DNA of 6,613 nt. Origin: an uncultured Ruminococcus sp. GTDB lineage: Bacteria; Bacillota; Clostridia; Lachnospirales; Lachnospiraceae. A program made the position numbers and the translations under genes. Under the pieces are notes generated by a model that did no database searches, was not told the DNA's origin, and saw only the letters and a list, made by a program, of their open reading frames with translations. Each line of letters begins with the position of its first letter. The first letter of the stretch is position 1. The DNA is taken from assembly GCA_900555215.1 (NCBI GenBank), contig USKR01000074.1, positions 1 through 6,613 of the forward strand, written 5' to 3'. Shown piece after piece: positions 6,005 to 6,613 of this stretch.

Positions 6005-6388
6005 ATGATGAAAGAAAACTGGGTTTACCGCAGAGGGGATATTTATATGGCAAATCTGAATCCATTTAAGGGTTCAGAGCAGAGAGGCACCCGTCCGGTG
6101 CTTGTGCTTCAGAATAATACAGGCAATTTGTTTTGTCCGACACTGATTGTTGCGCCGCTGACTACGCAGGTTAATAAGAAAAAGGATCAGCCGACACATT
6201 ATCTGCTGTCAGGAGTCCGCGGACTTCCGGAAGATTCGGTCGCACTGTTGGAGCAGATCAAGACCATTGATAAGTCGAGGGTTATAAGCTATCTCGGAAA
6301 AGTGTCAAAGGAAGAAATGAAGGGCGTGGATGAGGCGCTTAAGATCAGCTTGGGAATTTATATTTCGGAAGATGTGGAAGCGCCGTGA
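6005..6388 (+). CDS. mazF: MazF/PemK-family mRNA interferase toxin, 127 aa
   Basis: A type II toxin-antitoxin endoribonuclease that cleaves single-stranded mRNA at short sequence motifs. The whole length matches the family: RRGDIYMANLNPFKGSEQRGTRPVLVLQN at the N-terminus, PTLIVAPLTTQ in the middle, then DSVALLEQIKTIDKSR and a C-terminal helix VDEALKISLGI. The residues equivalent to Arg25 and Thr48 of Bacillus subtilis MazF are R30 and T53, so the active site looks intact. Length is close to the usual 115-120 aa, with a slightly longer N-terminus. AAGGAG (5991-5996) sits 8 nt before the ATG at 6005; a second ATG follows at once. The usual MazE-type antitoxin gene upstream is absent. Instead there is a hairpin-rich non-coding region. 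A helix-turn-helix gene begins 66 bp downstream and may be cotranscribed. Confidence 0.93.
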   Translation: MMKENWVYRRGDIYMANLNPFKGSEQRGTRPVLVLQNNTGNLFCPTLIVAPLTTQVNKKKDQPTHYLLSGVRGLPEDSVALLEQIKTIDKSRVISYLGKVSKEEMKGVDEALKISLGIYISEDVEAP

Positions 6389-6454
6389 GAATACGTCTGT
6401 ATGTTATTACAGCAGCAGGAATAATGATGACAGAGAATGGAGCGGAGAAGAAAA

Positions 6455-6613
6455 ATGTTTGAGCATAGAATTGAAGAATTAAACGAAAAGAATGCAGAAG
6501 CTATAATGGCGAGATCAGATGAAAAGCGTACTTATACTGTTGACGAGATTCAGGATATCTTAAGTATCAGCCGTCCGACTGCTTACAATCTGGTGAAGAA
6601 GAATGTATTTCAC
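6455..6613 (+). CDS. Excisionase-like helix-turn-helix protein (3' end outside window)
   Basis: 53 codons are visible from the ATG at 6455, with GGAG (6444-6447) 7 nt upstream. After a charged N-terminus (about residues 1-25, Glu/Lys-rich, helical in appearance) comes YTVDEIQDILSISRPTAYNLVKKNVF. This is the winged helix-turn-helix start of the HTH_17 / excisionase (Xis, MerR-like) family: a TVDEI helix, then the SRPTAYNLVKK recognition helix. Such proteins bind DNA in integrative elements or act as small regulators. The gene lies 66 bp after mazF on the same strand, with no terminator between, so cotranscription is likely. Whether it regulates or neutralises MazF is unknown; the truncation hides the C-terminus. 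Confidence 0.8.
   Translation, partial: MFEHRIEELNEKNAEAIMARSDEKRTYTVDEIQDILSISRPTAYNLVKKNVFH

Noticed and set aside
6424..6462. 12-codon open frame (MMTENGAEKKNV) overlapping the start of the HTH gene
   Set aside because: Very short, with only a weak AGGA upstream. It could couple translation, but nothing else supports it.

Overview
The window looks like a Firmicutes genome, most likely a gut Lachnospiraceae-type Clostridium relative. The grounds are moderate GC, strong AGGAGG-type ribosome binding sites, a non-canonical SPxTG sortase substrate with GLUG repeats, a WYL regulator, an IS1182-family element and a MazF toxin. The assignment rests on protein style only, since no rRNA or other marker gene is present.

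Left part (1-2268): the 3' end of one sortase-anchored surface protein, followed after a 78-nt gap holding a large hairpin by a complete 669-aa paralogue. The paralogue has a signal peptide, GLUG-type repeats, a Cys-rich region, an SPETGD signal and a membrane anchor. A Rho-independent terminator follows. The two C-termini are almost identical in protein, so these are tandem cell-wall proteins.

Middle (2269-4591): a WYL-family transcription regulator that appears decayed. Its natural ATG is out of frame by one base, and the WYL core between the HTH and the C-terminal domain is missing. Thirteen bases after its stop lies a complete IS1182-family insertion sequence (2828-4591). It has imperfect 15-bp inverted repeats, mirrored subterminal hairpins, a 502-aa DDE transposase whose -10 box nearly touches its ATG, and a terminator with T-tracts in both directions.

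Right part (4592-6613): a two-gene minus-strand operon with a near-consensus promoter. It encodes a DUF3791-DUF3990 fusion (predicted ADP-ribosyltransferase-like fold) and a small 82-aa protein, and may be a toxin-antitoxin-like or defence module. On the plus strand there follows a roughly 300-nt non-coding stretch packed with hairpins, probably a structured RNA or a long leader. Then come a MazF/PemK mRNA interferase with no MazE upstream, and the start of an excisionase-like helix-turn-helix gene cut by the window edge. The right part therefore holds two candidate toxin systems back to back around an RNA-rich intergenic region. The most interesting items are this RNA candidate and the DUF3791-DUF3990 operon.
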